Source: Entonaema liquescens
Taxonomy: Eukaryota; Ascomycota; Sordariomycetes; Xylariales; Xylariaceae
NCBI GenBank assembly: GCA_902805475.1
Contig: CADCSX010000008.1
Location: 868,001-932,000 of the forward strand
DNA length: 64,000 nt
Direction of reading: 5' to 3'
Below the pieces are notes generated by a model, which worked only from the letters and a program-made list of their open reading frames with translations, did no database searches and was not told where the DNA came from. Both the position numbers and the translations under genes were made by a program. Shown piece by piece: positions 1-10,048 of this stretch. Positions within the stretch are counted from its first letter, which is position 1, and each line of letters begins with the position of its first letter.

Positions 1-459
1 TATTCCCGGAGAAGATCCCGGGAATCTTTGAGAAATTGTCCGCGGAATCTGCCCATCTGTTGTACCTGGTGGGTAATTCCTACGAGGATCTCCCGAGCTA
101 AGAAAGACAAACATGATTGCAGATTGCAGGCAGATTGCAGCTAGACCGCCTCTAGCAAGATTTCCTGGGAAATCCGCCAAGTTGTCCCCCACTAGCGCCT
201 TGCGTTATGAGGCAGTTCCGCCTTCTAATGATTGGCTACATTAGAGGATATATGACCTGATCAAGATCATCTGGGAATATGCATCGTGAACCACATGCCC
301 TTCCTTACCGTGATACCTGCACATAAACGCCATAGTTTTCCACTTGGCTGTTCACTTGGCTATTCGAGTCGTACCCTCATATTCAAAAGGTAGCGCTTCT
401 CGGGATGCTCCGAGTGGTAGAGCCAACCCGCCAAACTAGGCAGGTATCATCATCGTATA
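1..459. other. Intergenic, no gene seen
   Basis: No open frame with recognisable protein content and no RNA gene was seen. The stretch lies downstream of the Rad10 gene and may hold its 3' UTR. Confidence 0.5.
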
Positions 460-1692
460 CTATCCCTTATCCCTGAGTCTTGCTAGTGCCGCGGCTATTC
501 CCTCACTCAGTTTGTCTTCCTCGCGCTCTTTCGAAGTTGAGCTAGACGGCTGTTCTTGCGTCATTGACTTCTTAGATTCTTCAATAGCCGCCGCAAGCAT
601 CGCTTCCTCATCATACTCATCTATAGCGGTATCCCGACCTTGATGGTCCTGTCTGGGCTCTGAAGGTGATCCACGTTCTCGCTGCGGAGTAGTGCTGTCT
701 CGAGATAGGCTCGCCGATACACGAGGCATATCCCTAAGCGGCACCCGGCCCAACGGAATAGCTTTATCGGCAGCACTGTTACTCTCGTCAACAACGCGTC
801 TCTTAGCTGCGTGTTGAACCCGGAACGGCTCCTCCACAACGCTACACCATCTCTTGACTTTCTTCTCTCCCCAGCCGTTAATGACAGCGACTTGCTCGGG
901 GTCGGCATTAATCGCATTTTTGAGGCTACCAAATGCGCTGACAAGAGATATAGCATCAGCTTTATTGATCCCTCTAGGTACCGTAACAAACTCGACGAGC
1001 TTCTCGGCGTAACTCGTAGCTTGTTGCCCCTTTATAGCGCTGAAATTCGCGTGCTCGTAAGACTTGTATAATTCGAGGTATCTTGCGGCCTCGGCAGCGG
1101 ACCAGCAAAGGATTACAGTGACATTGTTGATCAAGGAAGTCTTAGAGAGTTCGCGCAACGAATCTTCGTGGTTGGGTATATCGACCATGGTCAGGAGGAT
1201 GCGCAGATTGTATTTTCCCTGTAGATTGCGAATTCGCGTATAAATATACTCGGGATGCAGCCGATGATACTTTAGGCTTAGAAATAGGGCACATGTTGTT
1301 AAGCCTAGCCCATAGTCGGCTGGAATGTCACTGTACTCCCATGCTACTGAGCGTAAAGATGCTAGGACGGGGTTTCCTTTCTGACGTGGTGATACTAGAA
1401 TCGAAGAACCAGAGGAACGTTGTGGGAGAGCTTGAGGAGTTGGTTGGACGACCTTGGGCGCGGTCGAGCTAGAAACTGGGGGTGGTTTATCTAACCGTTG
1501 AGGCGTTGGCTGCTGTAGCTTTTGGGGAGTTGGTTGTTGGATTCTTTGGGGAACGGGTTGTTGAATACGGTTCGTGGGTTGAGATCTAGGTTGGGATCTC
1601 GCTTGACTAGAGCTAGTTGCAGCCGCAGAGGAGGCTAGTGCAGATATAAAATCCGCATCGGCGCCAAAGTCGTCATCATCATCCATTTTCAC
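460..1692 (-). CDS. rad10: DNA excision repair protein Rad10/ERCC1/Swi10
   Basis: Single-exon protein of 410 residues. The family is the non-catalytic partner of the XPF/Rad1 endonuclease and makes the 5' incision in nucleotide excision repair; it acts in the nucleus. Residues 98-215 match the ERCC1 central nuclease-like domain (ILVSPRQKGNPVL, SDIPADYGLG, LHPEYIYTRI). Residues 234-285 form the tandem helix-hairpin-helix that binds Rad1 (VSAFGSLKNAI, INGWGEKKVKRW). Residues 1-95 are low complexity: an acidic start followed by several Q-P-x-P-Q repeats, which are not part of the conserved core. The C-terminal tail is charged and rich in E, S and K. The first ATG gives MKMDDDDD; a second ATG two codons later is equally possible. 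The family assignment is firm. Confidence 0.95.
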   Translation of the reverse strand: MKMDDDDDFGADADFISALASSAAATSSSQARSQPRSQPTNRIQQPVPQRIQQPTPQKLQQPTPQRLDKPPPVSSSTAPKVVQPTPQALPQRSSGSSILVSPRQKGNPVLASLRSVAWEYSDIPADYGLGLTTCALFLSLKYHRLHPEYIYTRIRNLQGKYNLRILLTMVDIPNHEDSLRELSKTSLINNVTVILCWSAAEAARYLELYKSYEHANFSAIKGQQATSYAEKLVEFVTVPRGINKADAISLVSAFGSLKNAINADPEQVAVINGWGEKKVKRWCSVVEEPFRVQHAAKRRVVDESNSAADKAIPLGRVPLRDMPRVSASLSRDSTTPQRERGSPSEPRQDHQGRDTAIDEYDEEAMLAAAIEESKKSMTQEQPSSSTSKEREEDKLSEGIAAALARLRDKG

Positions 1693-1834
1693 GATGTTTA
1701 TTCAAGAGGGAATCGTCTTGTTCTGAATCAGCGATTGATGATGCAGACAGCCAGCTTCATGAACAGTCTAGGCTAAATATGGCTTAGCGCCTGATGAAGA
1801 TCTGTGGGACCGGATAACGGGGTCCACATACACC
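1693..1834. promoter_or_regulatory. Presumed rad10 upstream region
   Basis: Short upstream region between the rad10 start and the first inverted end of the AT-rich element. No individual motif is claimed; the assignment rests on position only. Confidence 0.3.
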
Positions 1835-2429
1835 TAGAGGGTGTTTTATTGCATAAGCTTGGAAATACTTATGGGGGGTAAGCATAAGTATCAACAATAC
1901 GTTTATAAAATATTAATTAACTTATCCTTATTTAAATTTAGCTTATAAATCGCTTTACAATATTTTTATAAATATTTAATAAATTTTAATAATTTTGTTT
2001 AAAATTATTTAAAATCGAAAAATATTTTTAAAATAATTTTTAAATATTTTTTAAATTATTTATTTTTTTTATAACGTTAAATTTTTTATAATTATAACAT
2101 ATTTAATGATAAAAATATAATATATTTAATAATTATTTAAAATTACATTTTTAATAAAAGTATTTTTTATAATTATAATATATTTAATAATAATTAAATA
2201 AATAATAATAATAACGTTAAAAATAATTTTAATTTTTTAATAAAATAAACATAAATTAATAAATACGAAATATAAACGTAAAAAAGTTTTTAAATATTAA
2301 AATTAGCGTTAATTCGTTTAAATTATAGTGGGAATTGCTTTATAAACAAAATAAGATTTTGTATACTTATATGTTAAGGTGGTACGAGCCATAAGCAAAG
2401 CATAACTTATCGAACAAAACACCCCTTTA
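1835..2429. mobile_element. Degenerate AT-rich element with inverted ends (MITE-like)
   Basis: About 595 bp, with an interior (about 1900-2330) almost entirely A/T. The two ends are imperfect inverted copies. The left end reads TAGAGGGTGTTTTATTGCAT. The complement of the right end reads TAAAGGGGTGTTTTGTTCGA. Both are followed by a second matching CTTATGG block within about 35 bp. A TA dinucleotide sits at each outer edge, as expected for a Tc1/mariner-type target duplication. There is no coding frame inside. The extreme AT content suggests RIP damage of a small non-autonomous DNA transposon. It could instead be a RIP-eroded fragment of a larger element, with the inverted ends partly coincidental. 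Confidence 0.5.
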
Positions 2430-2803
2430 GGTTCCGATACATGTTATATAAGCCACCTGTTGTATAAGTGGTCAACTTCAATAATTTCAACAATTTCACG
2501 TTTCTAGTTTCGGCATCAAAATATCGGTACGGTTTCGATATTTCTGCCCATAAATCATGGACTCTTCAGTTGTCTTTAGTTGAGCTAGCAAATACCATAG
2601 TTATTGCATAAACGCGAAACTCAAGTTTATTTAACACTATCTTCGTTCCTGGAGCGCAACTCATTCCTGCAATAGACTGAGTTGCTACTCAGCGCAGATC
2701 AGAGACCCCGGAGCCGAAGATATACCAGTGCAATGATATGATCTTCTAGGTTACCCTCTAGGTTATCCTCCAGGTCATCCTCCGCATTATCTTCTGGGTC
2801 GTC
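2430..2803. other. Intergenic between element and F-box gene
   Basis: No gene seen. The last 60 bp contain a short imperfect repeat of CTAGGTTATCCTCYAGGT-like units around 2747-2790, just beyond the F-box stop codon. Confidence 0.4.
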
Positions 2804-3795
2804 TTATGGGAGATCATAATCATCCTCGGGTTTAGGTTCCGATTCCTCTACAACAGTCCCGCCATCCTCACCCCAAGTGTCATCTCCACCCATGATCGTT
2901 GTCTTCCCGGTTAAGACGTCCTGCGATACTATTTTATGCTTTTTGAGTGAATAAGCCAGTAACCTTACGACTTTAGGCGACGTCATTTGAGCCGCGAGAA
3001 CTTTCGCCTGTTCCCACATCTCGGCTTTCAGTTGAGGCAGGCCTACACCTGGGGAACCGCATCGTGCAGAGCTAATATAATGAAACTCTACCCACATAGC
3101 ATAGATCCTACGTAGGTTGACAGCCACTTCCTCCAACCGCAGGCTGCCTTCGGGGTCGGGGGTTTCAAAGCATCGGGACAGATGTGACACATGCGTAGAT
3201 GAAGGACTTGAAGAGTGGGAAGGAGGGCGCCGATAGCTGGACAAATATGGCAGCTTTCCCCTTTCTCTCCTGGTATATTTTCAGGGGGGTCTGGTAAATC
3301 CAGCTCTAGAAAGCTCAGATTCTCCAAGGAGAGGAAACCTTGGATCGAGGACAGCGATAAATAATAACTGTCATGGGCCGAGGTAGCAGGAGGTGTATAA
3401 TTGCAAGCTTCTATGCGCAAGGCACGTAGTCTACGTGAGCGTCGGGCTATAGTAGCAAGCTGAACGAGATCATTATTTGCGGCCTTCCTGTATGCGTCGA
3501 CGGTTCGGTCTTCGTAGCGACTGCTCCAAAGCCACTGAGCATAATACCCGCACAATTCAACATCTAAGTTTTGCATGTTGTCCTCGATCAAAAATGACCT
3601 TTTCATCACCGGAGAGCGAATTAGACATCGGAATTCGTCTTGCGAAAGTTGGATATAGCTGTAGTACGCAGCTATAGCGAATCGGAACCATTCCTTACTG
3701 ACTGTAAGGCGCTTTGGATCCTTGCGGAAGAAAGACGGTTCAATCTCATCAAAGATTTTGATTAAGAGCTCCGGAGGTAACCGTAGAAGTGACAT
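2804..3795 (-). CDS. F-box protein, probably one-base frameshifted
   Basis: The N-terminus (LPPELLIKIFDEIEP, residues 6-20) is a clear F-box of the fungal type, which links substrates to SCF ubiquitin ligases through Skp1. It is followed by helices and leucine-rich strands without an obvious known substrate. The frame starting at 3795 runs to 3088. The conserved C-terminal part (SLRLEEVAVNL, SARCGSPGVGLPQLKAEM, VLTGKTTIMGGDDTWGED) is in the neighbouring frame, which ends at 2804. The switch falls at two C-runs on the coding strand (positions 3152-3162), and no splice sites are there. One missing base restores about 330 residues. This is either a sequencing or assembly error or a genuine early pseudogene. 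It is divergently arranged with the synthase-like gene at 4311. Confidence 0.7.
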
Positions 3796-4310
3796 CGTGA
3801 AAACTGAGTAATAAAAAGTTGTAAGAAGTTGTTTTGGTAGAATAAATCAGAAGTATGTCTTTTTGCTCTTTATCTACCATCATGTATCACGCAACCATAG
3901 TACCTACCTTATTCACTTATTCACTTACATACCTACTTATGTACCTTAGGTACTCACAAACATTCATACAGTGGGCTTAGCATAGGCCCATTTTAAATCG
4001 GATATTGATACTTACTAAGAGGTACGTACCTGCGTAGTTGATAGAGCAGATGCACCGCCACAGATCCCTGCAAAAAATGGCATGTGAGAACTCCGTATTA
4101 TTGAATTATCAAGACATCTGTTCACTTTGATCCTCTCAGCCTGTAACAACACTACTTATAGAACAACCAAGATAGAAGATATGAGAGCTCCAACAGCAGG
4201 CTGTTAAGAGCCACAATTCACACCCTTCATTCATTTAGTTGCTATTATTATTTACGCATGTTTAAATATTAGCGAATTGACCTGAATTTTATCAAAATAC
4301 TCCTTCAATT
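3796..4310. promoter_or_regulatory. Divergent intergenic region
   Basis: This is the shared upstream space of the F-box gene (-) and the synthase-like gene (+). It contains repeated TACCTA/TAGGTA-like words (about 3900-3960), which are common in intergenic DNA throughout this window. No specific binding site can be named. Confidence 0.35.
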
Positions 4311-6182
4311 ATGCCTCCAAGAAAGCAGACCCCGAAAAAGGGGCCGTCTCAAGGTGCAGGACCAAAGAAGCCCGCCGAGACGAAGGAGGAATTTGAAGAA
4401 GAGCTTAAGGTACTAGCTGGACAAGCTAAAGAAGAAAGCTGGATCAAATGGGCTATTGGGCAGAACGTGGTTTATGTCAAGGCCGCGGCCCTTATCATAC
4501 TCATGGCCGTCTACGCCAATGTCTCATCGCTGACATTGTCACCTGTCTACGGTCAAATCGCCGCGACTAGACTACATGAGAGAGTAGTATGGGCTGCTTT
4601 ATTTGTAGGATGGGGAGCTAATGTAATTCTGAGGCGCGTTTTGCCTGTCAAAACGATTACTCTACTGCCCCTAGTTGCCGCATACGTTCCCATGGCGCAA
4701 TTCTTTCTCTTCCAGGCAAGTGAGACCTTTGGTGCAGAGTTTGGCCCAGCTATCACCGAGACTCTTACGCTGGCCCCGCTCGTTGTCCTCAGTACGGCGT
4801 GTATAGCAGACGTCCTCGAAAACGCTGATTTGAGCAAATTGCCAAAGTCTGTTGCCGGCTCCGTGCCGGGTCTGGGCTCCTACGCATTTTTCAAGTTCGT
4901 TGAAAAGGAAACGTTCCAGCAATTATTCGAACAGGTCGGGAAATCTCTACCACAGACTCGGGTGGGTTTACAATTGGTGCTGGCTGCTACTTACAGTATC
5001 ATGGCGCGGTCGAAGCACCTCGTCTGGGCTATCCCGGCAATCCTGCACGCTGGGTTTTACAATACGCACCTTATGACTCCGATGGCCACTAGCTCTCTAA
5101 ACGCTACTCTCCAGGCCAGCGGGTGGTCATTGGTTGATCGGTGGGAGTCTAACACTGGGTACATCTCAGTCCTTAACAACCATAATGATGGGTACCGAAC
5201 TATGAGGTGTGACCACAGCTTGCTTGGTGGCGAGTGGACCAAGTTCGGGCGCAGGATAGTTGCGGAACCCATCTATAGTGTCTTTACCCAACTTGAAGCC
5301 GTGCGTCTTATTCAAAACCCAAAGAAATCACCTGATAATGAAGCCAAAGCCCTAAATATGTAAGTACACCTTTTGCAAATTGGTATTTACACAGTTACTA
5401 ATGGCATATTAGTGGCCTTGGCATTGGAACTACGCCATCAGCCTTAATAGCTCATGGAATTGACACGACCATCGTGGAGATTGATCCCGTGGTATATGAT
5501 TTCGCCAAGAAATACTTCGGGTTACCTCTGAACCATACAGCTGTAATCCAAGACGCAATCTCTTGGAGCCAGTCTAATAGGGATGTTCTCCATGAATATT
5601 ACGACTACATTGTCCACGATGTGTTCACGGGTGGCGCAGAACCAATACATCTGTTCACCTACGAATTCTTGTCAGGCTTGAGACACATGTTGAAGCCTAA
5701 TGGTGTGATAGCTATCGTAAGTCTTTTCGAGTGTCTTGATACGAAACATGTGGTTAACGCCGAAAATTTAGAACTATGCTGGTGACTTCACTCTACCTCC
5801 ACTCGGCATTGTCATGAACACGATCAGGGAAGTCTTCCCCTCATGCCGAATCTTCAGGGAGAGTGAAGCGCCTTCCGCGGAGACTCTCGAGGAGACCGGT
5901 CGCGATTTCGACAACGTCATCGTCTTCTGCACGAAGACAGGAGAGAAAGTCACTTTCCGAAAGCCCACCGAGGCCGATTACCTCGGTAGTCTAGCTAGGA
6001 GGGCGTACCTCTTACCCAAGCACGAAGTAAAGGAGTCAGCTTTCATGAATGCTGCTGCGGATGCGGGAATCCTTAGGGTGAACGAGACCGAGAAGCTGGA
6101 GAAGTGGCACGATCAGAGCGCTCTCGGCCACTGGGCTGTCATGAGGACTGTAATACCAAATCACATTTGGCAGAATTGGTGA
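4311..6182 (+). CDS. Membrane-anchored spermine/spermidine synthase-fold protein
   Basis: Three exons (4311-5359, 5413-5716, 5772-6182) give 587 residues. Introns of 53 and 55 bp have GTAAGT donors. The first about 270 residues are a Lys/Pro-rich start followed by about six hydrophobic segments, predicting a polytopic membrane part. The C-terminal half is a Rossmann methyltransferase-like polyamine synthase domain. It has VLNNHNDGYRTMRCDHSLLGG, then the glycine motif NIGLGIGTTPSAL split by intron 1, the acidic ribose-binding motif VEIDPVVYDFAKKYFG, and YDYIVHDVFTGG. The family includes putrescine aminopropyltransferases. The membrane-fused fungal members are not the housekeeping spermidine synthase, and their substrate is unknown. 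Reading frames join cleanly at both junctions. Confidence 0.85.
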
Positions 6183-7346
6183 GTATGGTGGTTTTGGACT
6201 AAATATCTCGTAACTTGAGGCGCGATATACTACGTAGTAGGTATATATAGAAATAATCTACCCAGTCCTTATAAATAGCATACATACCTATATTTTCAAC
6301 TTAAAACGTGGTGTCTATTGTGATGTCATTACGCCCCCTTTTTCCCTATAGGTATTCAACTGAATCATACTACATAATGTCATGGCTCTATATCAGTACT
6401 GGAGACCCTACTGGATCTCCATTTTGTGAGTCTTGGTCCCTCTCTTGTAGTACTCAATCCAAGCGTCATATCCGATTCCAAGGGTGACTACGCTATCCCT
6501 GGATCACAAATATGCAATTCCATAGGAGCCACATTAACATTTTTCCAAAAGGGCTGAGCTGCGCTTTCTTCAGTCTACGAATATACCATCAATCGTGTTT
6601 TCTCTATGTGTTCCTGTGATTGGAACAAGTAGGTACTCGTTCCCGATAAATCCCAATAATATCAGCAGTTCTTAGCGTACTTTTCTGTCCTTAATGGTCA
6701 GCGTATTACTAGAGTTCCGGAATTTTTTAGTTCAGATGGGCTTTGCGTAGTTCTAGATATATTCACATGTGGAAATATAAACCCTCGAGCCCGAGTATTT
6801 GGAGGAAACTCCAAAACGGGGTACAGTTGGTGGTCTTGACTATCTCAAAAATCCAGAGAGTTGGCTTGCCTAGGTAGGGATCGGCGCAATACAGGCTCGA
6901 GTATCTTGGAACAGATCTTGGGTACTATCACGGATAATAGAGACAGCTATTTCCTAAGAATATTATCTATGCAAAGAGGTTATAATAGACCTAATTAAGA
7001 CTTCTCTAAATTGGGCGATTCTAAGCTCTAGAAAAAGATCCTACCTACCAAAGCCATGCTGTGAACTTTCTCTGGTCTTTTGAGTGCCTTACTTACCAGA
7101 TGAATCCAATAAGATTTAGATAATGGCTATACCGATTCTCAGATGTATCAAAGCATTCATTATTTCATGAATAGGCAGCTACCTGATGTTAAGTAGTAGG
7201 TATGATCTGTCAAAGCCGTAGTACTTTAGAAGTAATAAGATGAACACCAAAACCAACCAATTTCAGGCTAAAGCGTAACACTAAACATAGGTAAGTACTG
7301 CTTGACACCAAGAACAGCACCCCATACCCACGCAAATCAAATCAAA
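6183..7346. other. Intergenic, no gene seen
   Basis: 1.16 kb between two convergent genes. No recognisable ORF, tRNA or repeat was found. Scattered TAGGTA/TACCTA words are present. Confidence 0.45.
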
Positions 7347-8251
7347 TCAGTCATCATCATCATGCTTCTTTTTCCCCACCATCGCCTTCGTGGCATCCTC
7401 AACAGCCACCTCCCTCGCACAACTATTAAACCCCTCCACATACTCCCTCAGATACGGCGGCACCTCCGGGACGCCATTATACGGGCCGGGGATCGGATCC
7501 CCGAGCGTGTAATGCACAGGCACCACGCCCGTCCACACTCTCCCCAACAACTCGCCGTCCTCCCTGTCCGCCCTGTCGTCGCTCGGCATCCCGGTGCGCA
7601 GCTTCGCGCTGCCGGCGGCGATCCTCACGCGCAGCACGCTCGTGCTCTGCAGCTCGGCCGCGTTGGGCGGGACCCGCGTGTGCCGGTAGCGGTCGCGCAC
7701 GACCGAGTCGGTGATGAGCTGCATGGCGAAGAGTTTCTCCCCGGGGTCCGCGACGAGCTGCGCGTGGCCGAAGAGCGACGCCGAGCGGTAGTTGTAGCTG
7801 TGGGAGTTGGGCGTGAGGGCGAGGACCAGGCCGTCTAGTTGGCTGGCTGCTACGCATATTGGAAGACCTTCTTCTTGTTCTTGTGCTTTCTCTCCCCCTT
7901 GGGGTTTGCTGGCGTTCCGGGATAGATTCATGATCCGCGACGACACGTACCCGTGCAGATATAGCTCGAGCACGTCCCCTGTGTCGGCGCTGGGCCGGTC
8001 AAAGGAGCCCATCTGCCCTATCATGGGCAGGATTGTGGGGAAGGGGGAGTCAGGGACGGCGAAGGAGACGTGGAGAATAGGGCAGTCATTCACGATCTGG
8101 TGGATAGTCTCTAGAGCATAGGTAGCTAGAGGAATAGGTATTAGTAGAATACTAAAGCTTGGAGTCTAGTTATAAGTATATCACCTCGAGAATCATATCG
8201 GTTGACCTTGTTGTAAGGTTGCTTAGGGTACTCCAGGTCGACAGAAGGCAT
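7347..8251 (-). CDS. FMN-binding split-barrel protein (pyridoxamine 5'-phosphate oxidase-like)
   Basis: Two exons (8251-8185, 8125-7347) separated by a 59-bp intron give 281 residues. The start encodes MPSVDLEYPKQPYNKVNRYD, and the join gives a family-typical sequence (TYALETIHQIVNDCPILHVSF). Residues in the first half carry the barrel strands (PTILPMIGQMGSF, VLELYLHGYVSSRIM, LPICVAASQLDGLVLA, HSYNYRSASLFG), matching the NimA-like/Pyridox_ox_2 flavin-nucleotide-binding family found widely in fungi. These proteins bind FMN and are thought to act as reductases or oxidases of unknown substrate. The C-terminus ends in KKKHDDDD. The GC-rich 3' half produces long shadow frames on the opposite strand that are not genes. 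Confidence 0.85.
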
Positions 8252-9154
8252 TTTGAAAGACTTGTGCTAAGCTTGCTACTTGACTTGTAGATTTAACTTA
8301 TAGAAAGAGCTTAGTGCTTTGTCTCATAGACAGTGAATTCTCGTAGAATATAAGCTGATAGTCTTATACTGTTTTAGCATACCTAATTCTCAGTAGAGGT
8401 AACAACCTCCTTTTATAAGTTTTTTAATACTAACAATTATGGAAAGTTATTCTTGAGTCATGATCCTATTCTCGCATTTCATCTACCGAATCCGACTTAG
8501 AGACCTCACACAAATCCCCAGACGGGTTGAAAATGGACTTTACAATATAGATACGAAGGACTGAGGATATAGCATAGACAAATAGGAAAGATATGATTGG
8601 TTGAACTCTGATATAGTCGATAATTATTCTAGATCCGATCGGTATGGATGACCTGGAGAAAGTCGGGAACTAAGTCCATTTCGGAAAGTCCATGCGATGC
8701 TTAGTTAGCAGTTATGATAAATCCCCAGATGAGCCAGATCAATTGCCAAGTACATACAGGGCGTATCGGCTCCAAGTTTCTATATGTCTATTAGTGAGTA
8801 AGGAGAAAGGTGCTGGCATGCGAAATCGCAAGTTTGGCCAAGTCCGGGATTTGATAAGATGCAAGGTCCAATTGCCGCCGGCTCCTAGGCCGTAGGGTGC
8901 TTTTCCGCGGCGGGACCCCCTTATACTTATACATATCAAATGTGGCTTAAGCTTCCCGACAGTGTGGAACTTGAGCTCTTCCACACCCATATGCGCTAAC
9001 ACCAGCCACACAAACCAAGCTCCACCAAAAACTTCATCGCATTGGATTGTGACATCGTGAACGAAATCCGCACTTGACGTCTTCGTTCAATCCGATCCGA
9101 TCCCTCAAATTTCCTACCCGTCACCCGCCTCCGACGGTCGCCCCATCCTAGACA
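8252..9154. promoter_or_regulatory. Divergent upstream region
   Basis: About 900 bp between two divergent starts. A 67-codon frame at 8692-8895 has no recognisable content and is not called. Pyrimidine-rich sequence just before 9155 probably belongs to the bL33 promoter or leader. Confidence 0.35.
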
Positions 9155-9545
9155 ATGGCGAAGAAACGTACGTCACAATAACCCCCAACACCGAAATAGC
9201 ACTTTGCTAACTCTCCGAACCTCCAATATAGCGAAGACCCGTCTACTCTCCGTGCGCCTGATCTCCATGGCCATGACCGGCTTCTTCTACACCTACTCCC
9301 GCCCGCGAACGTCACGGCCCATGAGCATGCTCAAATACGACCCCGTCGGTACGTTCCTTTCTACCCCGTGAGCATGATTAGCAAGAATCCCGCGAGTCTC
9401 CGGAACATGTATTTTACCTGTATATTCGCAAGGTGGAATGGACTAAGAGGGTGTATACTTAGAATGGACTCACAACTAACCTCTGGTGTGTATCGCAGTT
9501 CGGAAAAAGGTGCTCTTCCTTGAACAAAAGCGGAGAGGTAAATAA
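9155..9545 (+). CDS. mrpl39: Mitochondrial large-subunit ribosomal protein bL33m
   Basis: Three small exons (9155-9167, 9232-9348, 9499-9545) encode a 58-residue basic protein, too short and split to stand out as an ORF. Exon 1 is only 13 bp (ATG GCG AAG AAA C). Donors are GTACGT in both introns, and acceptors are ATATAG and TCGCAG. The product has the diagnostic bL33m sequence: KTRLLSVRLISMAMTGFFYT, then SRPRTSRPMSMLKYDPV, then RKKVLFLEQKRRGK at the C-terminus. It is a component of the mitochondrial 54S ribosomal subunit. Length and composition match fungal homologues, and all three phases agree. The gene is divergent from the FMN-binding gene. Confidence 0.93.
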
Positions 9546-10048
9546 ATAGTTAGGATTCGGCTCTTCGTCTCAATACGAAGCTTCTCTTCTCTGCGATGAG
9601 TAATGAGGCCTCGAATACTATGCGCCTATCTTATGAGGCCGCGGCAGCCCGCTCGCCTCAAAGACTCGGATACGTAGAAGGTTTAGTCTAAATAGACTTT
9701 TTACGAATATCCTCAAGGGTTAAATGTATATTTTTGTACAGTACTCGAACTAGAGCTATTCCATTGTGGCTTCTATATATATTCGCCGTGCAATAAACGG
9801 CCCGTACAGAAGCAAGAGATCTATTGCTGTATTATACCTCGCCACCTCTGTGGGAAGACCAAATTCAACCGCTACCGTGGAAATGTTCTCTTTACATTTT
9901 ATCATTTTGATGGCATGTTCGAGCAAAGCCTAGCAATACGGTTTCCCATCTTCCCGAATAATTTCCCTAAGCAGCAAATTAGAATCTTAAGTGAGATTTC
10001 GTGTTGTTGATGTACATCGCAGTTTCTCATTGGAAATTCTCTTCCGCT
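9546..10048. other. Intergenic between convergent genes
   Basis: 500 bp between the 3' ends of bL33m and the coiled-coil gene. No gene or repeat was seen; it presumably holds both 3' UTRs. Confidence 0.4.

Noticed and set aside
7302..7857. Long frames on both strands over the FMN-binding protein gene
   Set aside because: They are Arg/Pro/His-rich shadows of the GC-rich real coding sequence on the minus strand and have no recognisable domain.
8692..8895. 67-codon frame before bL33m
   Set aside because: No domain, no splice support, and an antisense frame of similar length overlaps it; probably chance.
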